A stretch of 36,146 nucleotides of DNA from Priapulus caudatus (GCF_000485595.1 NW_014577129.1:132327-168472); one strand, 5' to 3'; numbered from the stretch's first letter, positions 1 to 10,630 are shown. Notes: generated by a model from the sequence alone, not told the origin. Translations and numbers: made by a program.

Positions 1-78
1 TGGCTGGTGCTAGCATGCAGGCATCGTGGCTGGTGCTAGCATGCAGGCATCACCGCTGAGGCCAGCACACGAACTCAC

Positions 79-238
79 CCTCTCTAGCATGTTGACGATG
101 TACTTGGTGTCGTTGAAGCTGCCGATCTCCTCGTGACAGCGGCCATACACGATCGCCATCGCCTGCAGACACTGACTCTTCATGCGCACCTTGGGCGTGA
201 GCAGGAACCGGTGATAGAGGTCGTTGAAGAACTCATAC
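79..238 (-). CDS. DNAJC13: DNAJC13/RME-8 exon (YEFF...NMLER), left arm
   Basis: DNAJC13 is a large endosomal J-domain cochaperone that recruits Hsc70 to early endosomes and works with retromer and the WASH complex in sorting. This 160 bp exon is read on the minus strand. It opens after CAG at 239-241 with the last base of a split Ser codon and ends at AGG before a GTGAGT donor (73-78). It encodes 53 residues including [17 protein letters not shown] and [15 protein letters not shown], which align without gaps to vertebrate DNAJC13. The frame is open and the phase matches the preceding exon. This is the last exon before the window edge in this arm. A damaged inverted copy lies at 10631-10792. 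Confidence 0.93.
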
Positions 239-689
239 CTGCCAACACCACGACACCGCGTTAGACCGAGGCTCTCATTATAACTCTAGCATTAGAATGC
301 TCGCAATGAGAAACCACTCGTTGGTAATACAGAAAACTCTAATACCGTAGATGTACAGTACCTAACGCTATTGCTTTTATTTTGTATAAGTACCTTTGTA
401 CAAGTACATTGTACAAGTACATTGCACAAGTACAAGTACAAGACAAGAGCATGTATGTGGCATACAAATTGCCTTCCGGCCGTATGTCACATGAGCATGT
501 TCATTCATTCATTCAGACTGCATTCAAGAGGGAGAAGAGATAGAGAGAGAGAGAGAGAAGATACGACCGTCAAAGATCCATCTCGACATGACATAAACTC
601 GTGAATAAATTCGCACGAAACGTTAACCGACGATTTGAACTCCGTGACGATGCGTGTTCTAACGCGCTCTCTACGATCAAGGGACATAC

Positions 690-793
690 GATCGTTTGAT
701 GCTGCTCGTCTCCTCAGTCTCTTCCTCGTCCAGCAGAAGCCGTAGGTAGTAATCGCCTATCTTGATCTCCTCCAACAGACACGTGTACTGCAC
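690..793 (-). CDS. DNAJC13: DNAJC13 exon ([21 protein letters not shown]...)
   Basis: This 104 bp exon starts in phase 0 after CAG (794-796) and ends with two bases of a Ser codon before GTATGT (684-689). It encodes [20 protein letters not shown] and ends SSIKR(S), matching the family segment before SYEFF. Both splice phases agree with the neighbouring exons at 79-238 and 1328-1435. The inverted copy is at 9094-9202. Confidence 0.93.
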
Positions 794-884
794 CTGGAAA
801 GGGAAGGCAGCATTCTCACACAAGCTGCTACAGCTGTACTCGTAAAATTTTTCCCACGTGGTTGGAAATGATATACTAATATAT

Positions 885-1052
885 ACCGTATTTACTCGTA
901 TATAAGTCGCACTTTTCTGTGCACAACTTCAATAAAAAAAAATCAGGGTGCGACATATACACGGGGCTAAGAAATCTTGTTAATGTACCAATGTTTGTAC
1001 CAACTTTTCAAGGCAAAATATGGGGTGCGACTTATACACAAGTAAATACGGT
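885..1052. mobile_element. 168 bp TIR element (ACCGTATTTACT... type MITE)
   Basis: The ends are near-perfect inverted repeats of 28 bp (ACCGTATTTACTCGTATATA... against ACCGTATTTACTTGTGTATA..., two mismatches), both running on into AGTCGCAC. TA lies at both borders, consistent with a TA target duplication. There is no coding capacity. It lies in a DNAJC13 intron. The mirrored, more degraded copy is at 8828-9003. Superfamily is not certain from termini alone. Confidence 0.8.
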
Positions 1053-1327
1053 AGTAATAATAATACTAATATACCAATATATAATAATGATATAATAACA
1101 GACTGACAACACATTAAAAAGATCACAGGTTAGACAAAATCGATAGTAAGAACACTAGATACACGCTCCCATAGAGTTAGTATTAGGACCGATTTCAGAA
1201 ACAAATTACCACGATCGATCTACTCCCAAGTCGACCTGCTGCATTATTTACTGTGTACTACGTTTGTTTTGTGAATAATATTCTCGAATTCTGTCTCAAG
1301 ACGGGGATGCTGGCAATGCACACGCAC

Positions 1328-1435
1328 CTCAAACTCCGAGTGGTTCCAAGAAATAATGCAGTTTGCACTGAGGTCCTTGTCAGTGTTGAAGGCACGGATC
1401 TCGTTCTCCAGAGCATTCTTCAGTTCTTCCCGCGT
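1328..1435 (-). CDS. DNAJC13: DNAJC13 exon (TREELKNALENEIRAFN...)
   Basis: This 108 bp, phase-0 exon of 36 codons is bounded by CAG (1436-1438) and a GTGCGT donor (1322-1327). It encodes TREELKNALENEIRAFNTDK and ends IISWNHSEFE. The TREEL...ENEIRAF and SWNHxEFE blocks are hallmarks of DNAJC13. The inverted copy at 8454-8561 has several frame-breaking indels. Confidence 0.93.
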
Positions 1436-1658
1436 CTGTGCACACCGCCGCCGCAGCCGCAAAAGCAAACGACAACAGTAAATCACGATCTTATGCAGAC
1501 CAAACACCTTTACACACAATCATCACTTACCTATAGCAGATTTCTACCTTGACTGAAATGCTAAGCACTTCAATGTAGATGAAAAGATATATATATATTT
1601 ATCCTTGCAATTTTAAGTAACGTCTAATTTCATTACGCAGTCAGAACTTCTCGTTTAC

Positions 1659-1778
1659 CTTATGGTTCCAGATGAGATTGGGCTTTGCATGGTCCTGGTA
1701 AAAGTGATAGTAGAATAGCGGCCAGTTGGCTTCACTCTTGATCCTCTGCCTCCTCTTCCTCAGCACTATAGGCCTCAC
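1659..1778 (-). CDS. DNAJC13: DNAJC13 exon ([19 protein letters not shown]...)
   Basis: This 120 bp, phase-0 exon of 40 codons ends NLIWNHK before a GTAAAC donor. It encodes [10 protein letters not shown] and [20 protein letters not shown], directly matching the family's basic patch and FYYxFxQDHA block. The acceptor (AAAAG before GTG) has a weak polypyrimidine tract, so the start is slightly less certain than the rest. The inverted copy is at 8120-8236. Confidence 0.9.
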
Positions 1779-2635
1779 CTTTTCCAGCATACATTATATA
1801 ACTACATTAGTAGTACAAGCTATATTGCATCGCAAAACTGTTTTATATGTCGTATATACTGTTTTATTTATATATTATAACTTCTTTATTATAACTGTCT
1901 GTATCTTTAACCCGACTTTTGTACAATATGCGATGCATGTTACCTTTACGATATTGTTGACATTGTGTAAAATGAATTGTACAATATATATATGTACTTT
2001 TGGAAATAAAGTTCATTATAAACAAGTGCCGCAGAGCGACAGCGCTCATCTAACGTCTACTGCGGTGACTCTGTGGTGGAGTGGTGGGATTCTAGTAACC
2101 CTGTTAGTCCCAAATGTGTTCACATACACGGTGCGCCGAAACAGTCGAATGCACAGGGATTGGTAATAGGAACCTTCTCAAAGAATGTTCGTTGGGTATC
2201 GTTTGAAAGTTGCCCACGAGATGGCGCGTCACGTTTAAGTGTCTTACAGATAAAGATGGAAGCTCCCATCATAAACGTAGTAGCAACACAACTATCTGCA
2301 AGACAGAATAGGTAAGCACTCATCCATTACCCTACGCAAGCCTCGGCTGCAATAGAGAGCTGCCAACCTGTAACCATTAACGGCAGGCAAAAAACTCACA
2401 GTACCAACCACACATGCACTGCTAGTGGGCAATACGTTACAATGTAACCATACTGACAGTTTAGATGAATGCCATAGAAAATTATACGATTGAAAGAGGC
2501 ATATAACCTCTTTAACAAATTTAGAGCTTTTGAAATTTCACTGTGACATTGTTAGCCTCATACATCGCCAGGCATGTAATAGATTCTACTAAGCAAACCG
2601 GCAGTCAAATTCTTTCTAACAGACAGTCCCAACAA

Positions 2636-3221
2636 TCCATGTTTAACTTCCTCTTGAGGGGTCAAAAGGTTATCTGACACTTACTCTTCGCAATGTCAAG
2701 CGAGAAAGTAGAATTTCATGTCCTTTCAAGTCATAGCCATAAAACAATGCAGGTCACGCTGAACAAAAAGTTTTCAATCGCTATGACGTCAGACCACTGT
2801 CCTATAAGAAGTCTAAAATCTGCCCTGTCCCGCATTTGACCTTTGACCTGTGACCTCCAATTCTCGGCAAGCGTGATGGCTTTTCCTACCATGAATGCCT
2901 TATAACGCGACTAGTCACGGAGCCTAGTGAGCCGTTTAGATTTTGTGCGCAATCTGCATTTCCTCCCTATACGCTGTAAGGTAAGGAGTGAATGTCCTTC
3001 CTTTTACAACCCTCTTGACCTTTGACCTTTGAACGCGCCCAGCTCGACATCCAACTCGTTTTCGGATTAGCCGCCCCACTGTCCGAATATCGTGACGTAC
3101 TCGAGCGTTAAGATTTGTGCCCAACTGTTTGACGGACGGGACGCACGGGACGCACGCACGATGGACGACAGGAGGCGATTCTCAAAGCTGCATCTGACTA
3201 TGTCAGATGAGCTAAAAAACC
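2636..3221 (+). mobile_element. Dispersed repeat A, copy 1 (Helitron-like 3' end)
   Basis: A roughly 580 bp intronic repeat. It contains GGTCAAAAGGTTATC near its left end, several TTTGACC/TGTGACC motifs, the segment CCCGAATATCGT, and a GACGGACGGGACGC tract. It ends with an 8 bp stem hairpin (CATCTGAC-TAT-GTCAGATG) followed by AGCTAA. Other copies: 6705-7262 (minus, mirror), 15907-16484 (plus), 13978-14151 (minus, partial) and 30288-30529 (plus, partial). All right ends coincide at the hairpin and CTAA. No ORF. Confidence 0.75.
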
Positions 3222-3269
3222 AAAGGGTGTGTTCAGAGGGTGTGATAGTTTTACGCAAGCATTAATCAT

Positions 3270-3287
3270 GCTCCCCCCCCCCCCCCG
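3270..3287. repeat. Poly-C homopolymer
   Basis: A run of about 16 C residues immediately follows repeat A. Homopolymers this long are error-prone, and the mirrored site near 6645-6650 is interrupted by other bases. Confidence 0.7.
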
Positions 3288-3639
3288 ATGCAGCCTGGTG
3301 TGCAACAGACGGCCACGCTAGGCTGTACCGGTGATCGGTGGCGGACTGGCAACAGTGTTTCTGCAGAAGTTGCTGTAAGTGTCCGTGAAATTGGCTGCGT
3401 GGCTTGGGGTTGGGGGGGAGGGAAAGATGTTGCTGAATGCGATAGCAGTGATAAAGGTGTTGCAGCTACTTCTAGTGGTTGCGGCGTGGGATATGTAGAG
3501 TGGTAGTAGGGGTATGTAGGGTGGTGTTGGTGCCGTGGCTTGTTTCGTAGTTCAGTAGTTGTGAAGTGTGGCTGAGGGTGGTCAGTGGTTGTTGGTATTC
3601 ACCTGTAAGTTGTCGTGGTTTTGCGTAGTGAGGGGCTGT

Positions 3640-4005
3640 GGAGGGTGTAATGTGGGTGTGTGGGTGTGTGTGTGGGTGGGTAGCAGTAGTATGGTGGGGT
3701 GGGTATGTGGTGTGGTGGGTGTGTGTGTGGTGGTAGCAGTAGTAATGGTGGGGGTGGTATGTGGTGTGGTGGTGTAGTGTGGTGGTAAGCCAGTAGTAAT
3801 GGTGGGGTGGTATGTGGTGTGGTGGGTGTGTGTGTGGTGGTAGCAGTAGTAATGGTGGGGTGTGTGTGTGGTGGTAGCAGTAGTAATGGTGGGGTGGTAT
3901 GTGGTGTGGTGGGTGTGTGTGTGGTGGTAGCAGTAGTAATGGTGGGGTGGTATGTGGTGTGGTGGGTGTGTGTGTGGTGGTAGCAATAGTAATGGTGGGG
4001 ACTGT
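3640..4005. repeat. 53 bp G/T-rich minisatellite
   Basis: Imperfect tandem copies of a unit containing GGTGGTAGCAGTAGTAATGG followed by GGGGTGGTATGTGGTGTGGT and a GT run. The last units are spaced 53 bp apart. The mirrored C/A-rich version lies at about 5905-6240 and is more scrambled. Long His/Pro/Thr reading frames on the minus strand (3472-4053) are by-products of this repeat. Confidence 0.85.
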
Positions 4006-4057
4006 CAGGTGTGGTAAGTGCAGCAGCAATAATAGTTCGGGCAAAGAAACCATTTAC

Positions 4058-4181
4058 CCGGGTCGCTTGCTGCTCTCACAAGCCAATGCGCGAGATCGCC
4101 AGTGCTGCAAGACTTTACCACTTGCTTTCTCTATCTCCTTCCACTCGGATCATAGCTTTTCCTGTTCCTTCGACTGATTGC
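4058..4181 (-). CDS. DNAJC13: DNAJC13 exon (VLQHWRSRIG), frame-broken arm-1 copy
   Basis: It is bounded by CAG (4182-4184) and a GTAAAT donor (4052-4057). The sequence corresponds to the exon seen intact at 5741-5854 but is 124 bp instead of 114 bp. An extra A after GATAGAGAAA, loss of GA in GTGGTAAAG and other indels destroy the frame. The VxxVLQHWRSRIG region matches the family's VLMHWRDRMG block just before the [10 protein letters not shown] exon. The intact mirror copy shows these are more likely sequence errors than real mutations. Confidence 0.75.
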
Positions 4182-4344
4182 CTGAAATGCACGAAAAAGA
4201 GTCACTTAGCTGCTTTCAGCTCATTTGCATAAGCAAACTGCAAACAAGGTCGCGTCATCCTTTACGGAAACGCTGGTGTTTTATGTTTATAATACTTCCT
4301 ATGATTATGTTGTTTTACACATTGGAAAACTTGTCAATCTACGC

Positions 4345-4562
4345 CAGTCGTTCCCAACCTGGGTTCCCTGGACCCATGGGGGTCTGCAAAGCTAGTACTG
4401 AAAATTTCAAGAGGCTCCAGCGTAAAATGTATGGTTATTCACGATAAGGCTTCTAAAGATCAAATCAGCTTGTTGAGTAGACAATCTTTCAAATACCTGG
4501 GGTCCATGGGCAAATTAATTTAAATAAGAGGTCCTTGGTGGTGAAAAGGTTGGGAACCACTT
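4345..4562. mobile_element. hAT-type MITE with 8 bp target duplication
   Basis: The termini CAGTCGTTCCCAACCTGGG and AAAAGGTTGGGAACCACTT are inverted repeats of the classic CAGTGGTTCCCAACC type. It is flanked on both sides by the same 8 bp, ATCTACGC (4337-4344 and 4563-4570), as expected for hAT transposition. It is 218 bp with no coding capacity. The mirrored copy at about 5356-5583 keeps the flanking repeat GCGTAGAT. Confidence 0.88.
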
Positions 4563-4622
4563 ATCTACGCGTACATGAGAATGACTCGTTAGCCCCTATA
4601 ACTACTAAGCTATATATATATC

Positions 4623-5293
4623 AAGAGCTAATAATACCTAGAGTGTACAACGGAAAAACGGGAAAATAGTGCTATTTCACGACAACATTATGTCTACTTG
4701 CCTGCGAGTCTGAATCATTTTATGATAATGCATTGCAGCAATTCTTTGCTCTCTAAAACAAGATCAACAGCTTGTCAAACGAATCGTCCTAGCGCCTGAG
4801 ATATGCGGCTCGCTAAAACCTCCCCTCCCACATGCCTGACGCGCCTCCTACCCCGTTAGTCCATCAACCTACCACGCCCTCTAAGCATTTTGCCTATGCG
4901 TTTCGTCACCGGCTTGGAGCGCTGATAATTGATTCACATCCGCAAATTTGGTTACTCTTACTACACGCAATGATAGTCGACGAGGCTGCTTTGTAGACAC
5001 TTAATTGACGAATAACATTGGCGCTCCATACATGAGGTTGTGTTGAATAAGCTGAATTGCCAGGGCGGCCCGGATGGGAGCGTTGTGCATGGGCAGGGTC
5101 CAGTTTTAGAAACCATTTCAACTAGATATCGTATATGACCAAGCGATTGCTCTTGTTTTGGAGAGCCAAGAATTCTGCTTAATGCAATACCATAACAATT
5201 AAATTCTAGACTCGCAGGCAAAGTAGCAATATTTCGTGAATCAGCAGCTATTTTCCCTTTTTCCGCTTTTACCTCATACGGAAGTTAGCTCTT
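4623..5293. mobile_element. Foldback element with ~200 bp TIRs, palindrome pivot
   Basis: It begins AAGAGCTAATAATACC and ends with the inverted equivalent (GCTCTT at 5288-5293). The arms of about 200 bp share blocks such as ATAGTGCTATTTC, CTGCGAGTC and AAAACAAGATCAAC. A unique core (about 4820-5130) separates them. The same element lies at 14289-14974, but its core is in the opposite orientation relative to the left flank. No protein is recognised in the core. Everything left of this element is mirrored on its right side. Confidence 0.78.
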
Positions 5294-5740
5294 GATATTA
5301 TAATCTAGGATAGTATAGCGGGCTAAACGAGTCTATTCTCATGTACGCGTAGATACAGTGTTCCCCAAACCTTTTCACCACCAAGGACCTCTTATTTAAA
5401 TTAATTTTCCCATGGACCCCAGGTATTTGAAAGATTGTCTACTCATCACAAGCTGATTTGATCTTAGAACGCGCTTAATCCTGCGAATAATCGCTGACAT
5501 TCTTACGCTGGGAAGCTCTTTAAATTTTCAGTACTACTTTCCGCAAGCGGCCCATGTCAGGAACCCAGGTTGGGAACGACTGGCGTAGATTGACAAGTTT
5601 TCCAATGTGTAAAACAACATAATCATAGGAAGTATTATAAACATAAACACCAGCTTCCTAAAGGATGACGCGACTTGTTCGGCAGTTGCTTATGCAAATG
5701 AGCTGAAAGCAGCTAAGTGACTCTTTTTCGTGCATTTCAG

Positions 5741-5854
5741 GATCAGTCGAAGAACAGGAAAAGCATGATCGAGTGGAAGGAGATAGAGAAGCAAGTGGAT
5801 AAAGTCTTGCAGCACTGGCGATCGCGCATTGGCTTGGAGAGCAAGCAGGACCCG
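5741..5854 (+). CDS. DNAJC13: DNAJC13 exon (KQVDKVLQHWRSRIGLESKQDP), arm-2 copy, intact
   Basis: This 114 bp, phase-0 exon sits between TTTCAG and GGTAAAT. It reads DQSKNRKSMIEWKEIEKQVD followed by KVLQHWRSRIGLESKQDP. It corresponds to the family's lysine-rich, HWRDRMG-containing linker ahead of [10 protein letters not shown]. It is on the plus strand, opposite to the clean DNAJC13 exons at 16.9-19.8 kb. It is in better condition here than in the left arm. Confidence 0.82.
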
Positions 5855-5904
5855 GTAAATTGTTTTGCCCGAACTATTATTGCTGCTGCACTTACCACAC
5901 CTGA

Positions 5905-6240
5905 CAGTCCCACGCATTACTATTCGCTACCACACACACACACACCAACCACACCCACAACACGCCCACCATTACCTACTCACCTACCAACCACACACCA
6001 CCACACCACATATCCACCACCGCACATTACTACTGCACCCACCACACACACACCCGCCCACCATTATATCTCGCTTTTAACACCACACACGACACCGCCA
6101 CCACACCAGATACACCCACCCCCGATCATTACTACTCCTACACCAGCGCACACACACCCACCACACCACATACCACCCCACCATTACTACTGCTAGCCAC
6201 ACGACACACACCCACCACACCACAATACCCCACCATTCAC
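5905..6240. repeat. C/A-rich minisatellite, mirror of 3640-4005
   Basis: ACCACAC/CACCACCA-rich tandem array with degraded units, including CATTACTACTGC and CACACACCCACCACACCA. It is the inverted and noisier counterpart of the G/T-rich array in the left arm. Confidence 0.75.
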
Positions 6241-6704
6241 ACTGGCTACCGACCACACACATCACCAACGACACACGCATACACCCCCACACCCCGCCAC
6301 TACAGCCCACGAGAACTCCAGTGAAACTACAACCACTGACCACCTCAGCCACCACTACTACACTAAACTACTAATACTACAGCCACGGCCACCAACACAA
6401 ACCCACATACCCCCTACCACCACCCTACATACCCCACGCCGCCAACACCATAGAAGCTAGCTGCAACACCTTTATCACTCCCGCGCTCGCTATCGCATCA
6501 GCAACATCTTCCCCTCCCCCCAACCGCCCAACCATCGCTGCCGCTGCCACGACCACCACAGCAACTTCTGCAGAAACACTGTTGCAGTCGCCACCATCAC
6601 CCGGTACAGCTGGGGGTCTGTTGCACGAACCCAGCTGCATCGGGGCGGGGGAGCAATGATTAATGCTGCGTGAAACTATCAACACCCCTCTGAACACACC
6701 CTTT

Positions 6705-7262
6705 GTTTTTTAGGCTCATCTCGAACATAGTCAGATGCAGTTGTAGATCCATGATTCCAGCGTGCGTCGTGCGTCCGTCCTGTCAACAGTTGGGCACAAA
6801 ATGCTTAACCGCTCGACGTACGTCACGATATTCGGGACGTGGGGGTAATCCGAAAACGATTGGGATGTCGAATAGCCGGTGTCGAAAGGCAAAGGTCAAG
6901 AGTGTAAAAAGAAGGGGGAACATTCACATCCTTAACTTAGAGTATAGGGAGAAATGCAGAATTGCGGCACAAATCTAAACGCTCGACGCTCTTGAAGTCC
7001 GCTGATAGCATCATCGCGTAGGAAACAGCCAGCAGTGGCCGAAATGAGGTCACAGGTCAAAGTCAATGCGCACGAGGCTAGATTTTAACATTTTATCGAG
7101 GACATGTCTGAACGGAGCGATTGAAAACATTTTTTGTTCTAGCGGTGACCTAGCATTTTATATGATTATTGAATAGGACCATGAAATCTACTTTCTGCTG
7201 ACCATCGCGAAGAGTAATGTGTCAGATAACCTTTGAGCCCGGGTCAAGAGGAGGTTAAACAT
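6705..7262 (-). mobile_element. Dispersed repeat A, mirrored copy
   Basis: Reverse-complement of the repeat at 2636-3221. It starts (on this strand) with TAGGCTCATCT and the hairpin, and carries GATATTCGGGACGTGG and the GGTCACAGGTCAA motif. Its content agrees with the left-arm copy apart from scattered indels. Confidence 0.75.
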
Positions 7263-8119
7263 GGATTTGTTGACTTTCTGTTAGAAAGGAATTTGACTGC
7301 CGGCGTGTGCATAGTATGAATTGCTATACCATGCCTGGCTGAGTGTATGAGGCTACAATGTCAACAGGTGAAATTTCAAAAAGCTAAATTTAGGTTAAAG
7401 AGTTTTATGGCCTTTAAATCGTATAATTTCTATGCATTCTGTACTGTCACGTATTTTACATCTAACGTTTGCCACTGCAGTGCATGTGTTGTGGTACTGT
7501 GAGGTTTTTGGGCATGCGTTAATTGTTACAGTGCAGCTCTCTAATTGCAGCCTGTTAGGCTTGCCGTAGGTAAATGGATGAGTGCCCTACTATTCTGCTC
7601 TTGCAGATAGTTTGTTGCTACTACTATATTGGGCAGCTTCCATCTTTAATCTGAAGACACTTAAACGTACGCGGCCATCTCGTGGCAACTTTCATAACGA
7701 CCGCATACGAACATCTTTTGAGAAGTCTGCTGACACCATCCCTGTGGCATTCCACCTGTTTCGGCCCGTGTATGTGAACACATTGACTAACAGGTTTTTA
7801 TAGAATCCACACTGCCACCCCAGAGTCACCGCAGTAGACGTTAGATGAGCGCTGTCGCTCTCCGGCGACTTGTTTATAATGGAACTCTTATTTCAAAAGT
7901 ACATATATAATATATTGTACAACTTCATTTTACACAATGTCAACAAATACGTAAGGTAAATGCATCTGCTCTATGTAGCAAAAAAGTCGGGTAAAGATAC
8001 AGACATTATAATCAAGAATTATAATAATAAATTAAAACAGTATATACAACATATAAAACAGTTTCATGCAGATAGCTTGTACTACTAACTCAGTTATATA
8101 ATGGTATGCTGGGAAACAG

Positions 8120-8236
8120 GTGAAGCCGTATAGTGCTGAGAAAGGAGCAGCAGATCAAGAGTAAGCCAAACTGGCCGTATTCTATCTATCACTTTTACCA
8201 GGCCATGCAAAGCCCAATCATCATCGGAACCATAAG
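8120..8236 (+). pseudogene. DNAJC13: DNAJC13 exon copy (1659-1778 mirror), frame-broken
   Basis: Readable blocks include CTGGCCGTATTCTATCTATC and TTTTACCAGGCCATGCAAAG, but single-base losses and substitutions break the frame of the [10 protein letters not shown] segment. 117 bp against 120 bp in the left arm. The exon borders are recognisable. Confidence 0.8.
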
Positions 8237-8453
8237 TGTAACGAGAGTTCTGACCTGGCGTAATGAAATAGTAGCTTACTTAAAATTGCAAGGATAAATA
8301 CTATCTTTCCATCTACATTGAAGTGCTTGCATTTCAAGTCAAGGCTAGACAATCTGGCTATAGTAAGTGATGATTGTGTGTAAAGGTGTTTGTCTGCCCC
8401 ATAAGATCGTGCATTACTGTTGCTTGTTTGGCTTTGCGCGGCCGGTGTCACAG

Positions 8454-8561
8454 AACGCGGGAATGAACTGAAGAATGCTGCTGGAGACACGAGATGCGTC
8501 CTTCAAACTGACAAGACCTCAGGCAAACTGCATATTTCCTGGAACGCAACTCGGAGTTGAG
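8454..8561 (+). pseudogene. DNAJC13: DNAJC13 exon copy (1328-1435 mirror), frame-broken
   Basis: It follows CAG and ends at GGTGCGT. It contains GAACTGAAGAATGCT, TGCATATTTCCTGGAACGC and TCGGAGTTGA, the equivalents of ELKNA, CIISWN and SEFE. At least five indels relative to the intact left-arm exon break the frame. Confidence 0.82.
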
Positions 8562-8827
8562 GTGCGTGTGCATGCCAGCATCCCGTCTTGAGAAGAATTC
8601 GAGAATAATTATTCACAAAAACTAAACGTAGTAATAAGCAGCAGGTCGATTGGGAGTAGATCGATCGTGTAATTTGTTTCTGAAATCGTCTAATACTAAC
8701 ATCTCTGGCGAGCGTGTATCTCAGTGTTCTAGCTATCGATTTGTCTAAAACCTGTGATCTTTTTTAATGTGATGTCAGTCTGTTATTATATCATTATTAT
8801 ATATTAGTATATTATTATTATATTACT

Positions 8828-9003
8828 ACCGTAATCTTACTTGTGTATAAGTCCACCCATATTTTGCCTTGAAAAGTTGGTAGCAAAACAGTTGGTACAG
8901 TTAACAAGATTTCTTAGCCCGCGTGTATATGTCGCACCTGATTTCTTTTTAATTGATTGCTGGCACAAGGAAAAGTGCGACTTAATATACGAGTAAATAC
9001 GGT
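8828..9003. mobile_element. 168 bp TIR element, mirrored copy
   Basis: Termini ACCGTAATCTTACTTGTGTA and GAGTAAATACGGT. It is the inverted and noisier counterpart of the MITE at 885-1052. Confidence 0.75.
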
Positions 9004-9093
9004 ATATATTAGTATATCATTTCCAACCACGTGGAAATTTTTACGAGTAGCAGCTGTAGCAGCTCGTGTGAGAATGCTGGCTATCCTTTCCAA

Positions 9094-9202
9094 GTGCATG
9101 TTACATGTGGTCTGTCGAGGAGTGCAGAATAGGCGATTACTACCGTACGGCATTCTTGCTGACGAGGAAGAGACGGAGGAGACGAGCAGCATCAAACGAT
9201 GC
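9094..9202 (+). pseudogene. DNAJC13: DNAJC13 exon copy (690-793 mirror), frame-broken
   Basis: Contains GGCGATTACTACCGTACGGC (GDYYLR equivalent), GACGAGGAAGAGACGGAGGA and GAGCAGCATCAAACGAT. The LLEEIKI part is scrambled to ATGTGGTCTGTCGAGGAGTG. The left-arm copy is intact. Confidence 0.8.
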
Positions 9203-9524
9203 GTACGTCCCGCGATCGTAGAGAGCGGCGTTAGAACACCATCGTCACGGAGTTCAAATCGCGGTTAACGTTTCGTGCGATTTATCAGCGATTTATGTCA
9301 GTCGAGATGGATCTTGACGTCGATCTTCTCTCTACTCTCTCTTCTCTTCTCCTCTGAATGCAGTCTGAATGAATGAATGAAACCATGCTCACGTGACATA
9401 CGGCCCGGAGCAATTTGTATGGCCGTACAGGCTCTTGTCTTGTACTTGTAACTTGTGCAATGTACTTGTACAATGTACTTGTACAATGTCACTTATACAA
9501 AATAAAAGCAATACGTTAGTGACT

Positions 9525-10503
9525 CAGGCTTTCGTTTTTAAGGGGCGCGATGCGCCGCTCCGCGCTGCCACCAGGCACCCGAAATTGTGCCATGGTGCGC
9601 GCATCCTCGCGCCTCATAAAAGTGTTGAACTCGCGCACAAAAAGTATGTCTATTATGTTGAAATAGCGCTCCATAGAGTCTCAATGTAGGGGGTACAAAA
9701 AAGGTTAGCAACACACAACAAATTAGTGGTGTGGTAAGTTAACTGAACGTATGGCTCAGAGGTACAGGCTCTGGTTACTACCGCTCTGGTTAGTATATAT
9801 ATATAAATACAACTCACACAGCATCCAAATACATGGTATCCTATACGGTAGCCACGAAGTACCTGCTCGTTTTCTACTATACGTGGCGAAAGTGGTTATT
9901 CTGCGACGTGAACAGTCGTAGGGCTGGAGGGCCTACCTACGTGGCTACTACGTACCAAGTAATTTGGCTAGTTTGTGTGATGATGGTGATGATATTTTGT
10001 GCACTGAAATATGCAGGTTAAATGATTAGAATCTCTAAGGATGGAAATGCAGAACTAAATAAAACAGTTTATTTTTACATTCGCCGATAACTCTTATTAA
10101 ATTGTGTGCTAGTGTTGGGTTGTTGGATGAACAAGAATGTAATCCTGACAGCCATTGAATGAATGAATGTGAAGATGAATGATATCAGTAGATTGACATG
10201 ACATCCCAATTTTCGTTATTGGATTTCACTCTAGACTGAGGAGTTGGGTCATGATTCCCAGTCAGTTCACACCCCAAGAGGCCCATGATGGAGAGCCCTC
10301 AGGAGGCTCTCCATCATCCCTTTTAACAGTGTGATTTTTTAGTGGAGCTCTCCATCATGCACTCTTTAGGGTGGTGATTTCTTTAGTGAGCTGCTCCATC
10401 ATGCCTCTTAAGGGTGTGATATGGAGTGTGAAAAGACGCTCCCTATGGTGTCCTAGGGAGTCATTAGTAGTCGCTCCTGATAGTTTTCAAAATCTGAAGC
10501 CTG
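9525..10503. mobile_element. 979 bp hAT-like insertion present only in arm 2
   Basis: The left arm has an uninterrupted site (reverse complement GCGTTAGGTACTGTACATC). At this point arm 2 has 979 extra bases. They begin CAGGCTTTCG and end CTGAAGCCTG, giving terminal inverted repeats CAGGCTT/AAGCCTG. Flanks GTTAGTGACT (left) and ACGCACTGTA (right) both derive from TAGGTACT in the empty site, consistent with an 8 bp duplication blurred by errors. Internally there is a hairpin at 10284-10317 and two further CTCCATCATGC motifs. A 62-codon reading frame at 9833-10021 has no recognised similarity. Confidence 0.65.
10284..10317. repeat. Perfect-stem hairpin inside the 979 bp insertion
   Basis: ATGATGGAGAGCC and its complement GGCTCTCCATCAT surround a CTCAGGA loop. 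Related single arms (CTCTCCATCATGC, CTGCTCCATCATGCC) follow at about 10343 and 10390. Confidence 0.75.
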
Positions 10504-10630
10504 ACGCACTGTACAGCTATGGTATGTAGAGTTTTCTGTATTACCAACGAGTGGTTTCTCAGTGCGAGCATTCTAATGCTAGAGTTATAATGCAGAGCCT
10601 CGGTTCTTAACGCGGTGTCGTGTGTTGGCA

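Noticed and set aside
1726-2166. 146-codon plus-strand frame with hydrophobic start
   Set aside because: Overlaps the antisense of a real DNAJC13 exon, then AT-rich intron. The mirrored copy has no matching frame.
3472-4053. 193-codon His/Pro/Thr-rich reading frame (minus strand)
   Set aside because: It is the translation of the 53 bp G/T minisatellite. Composition follows the repeat, another frame of the same strand is also open, and the mirror copy does not keep it.
5717-6196. 159-codon plus-strand frame as one protein
   Set aside because: Only its first part (5741-5854) is a DNAJC13 exon. The rest runs past the GTAAAT donor into the C/A minisatellite.
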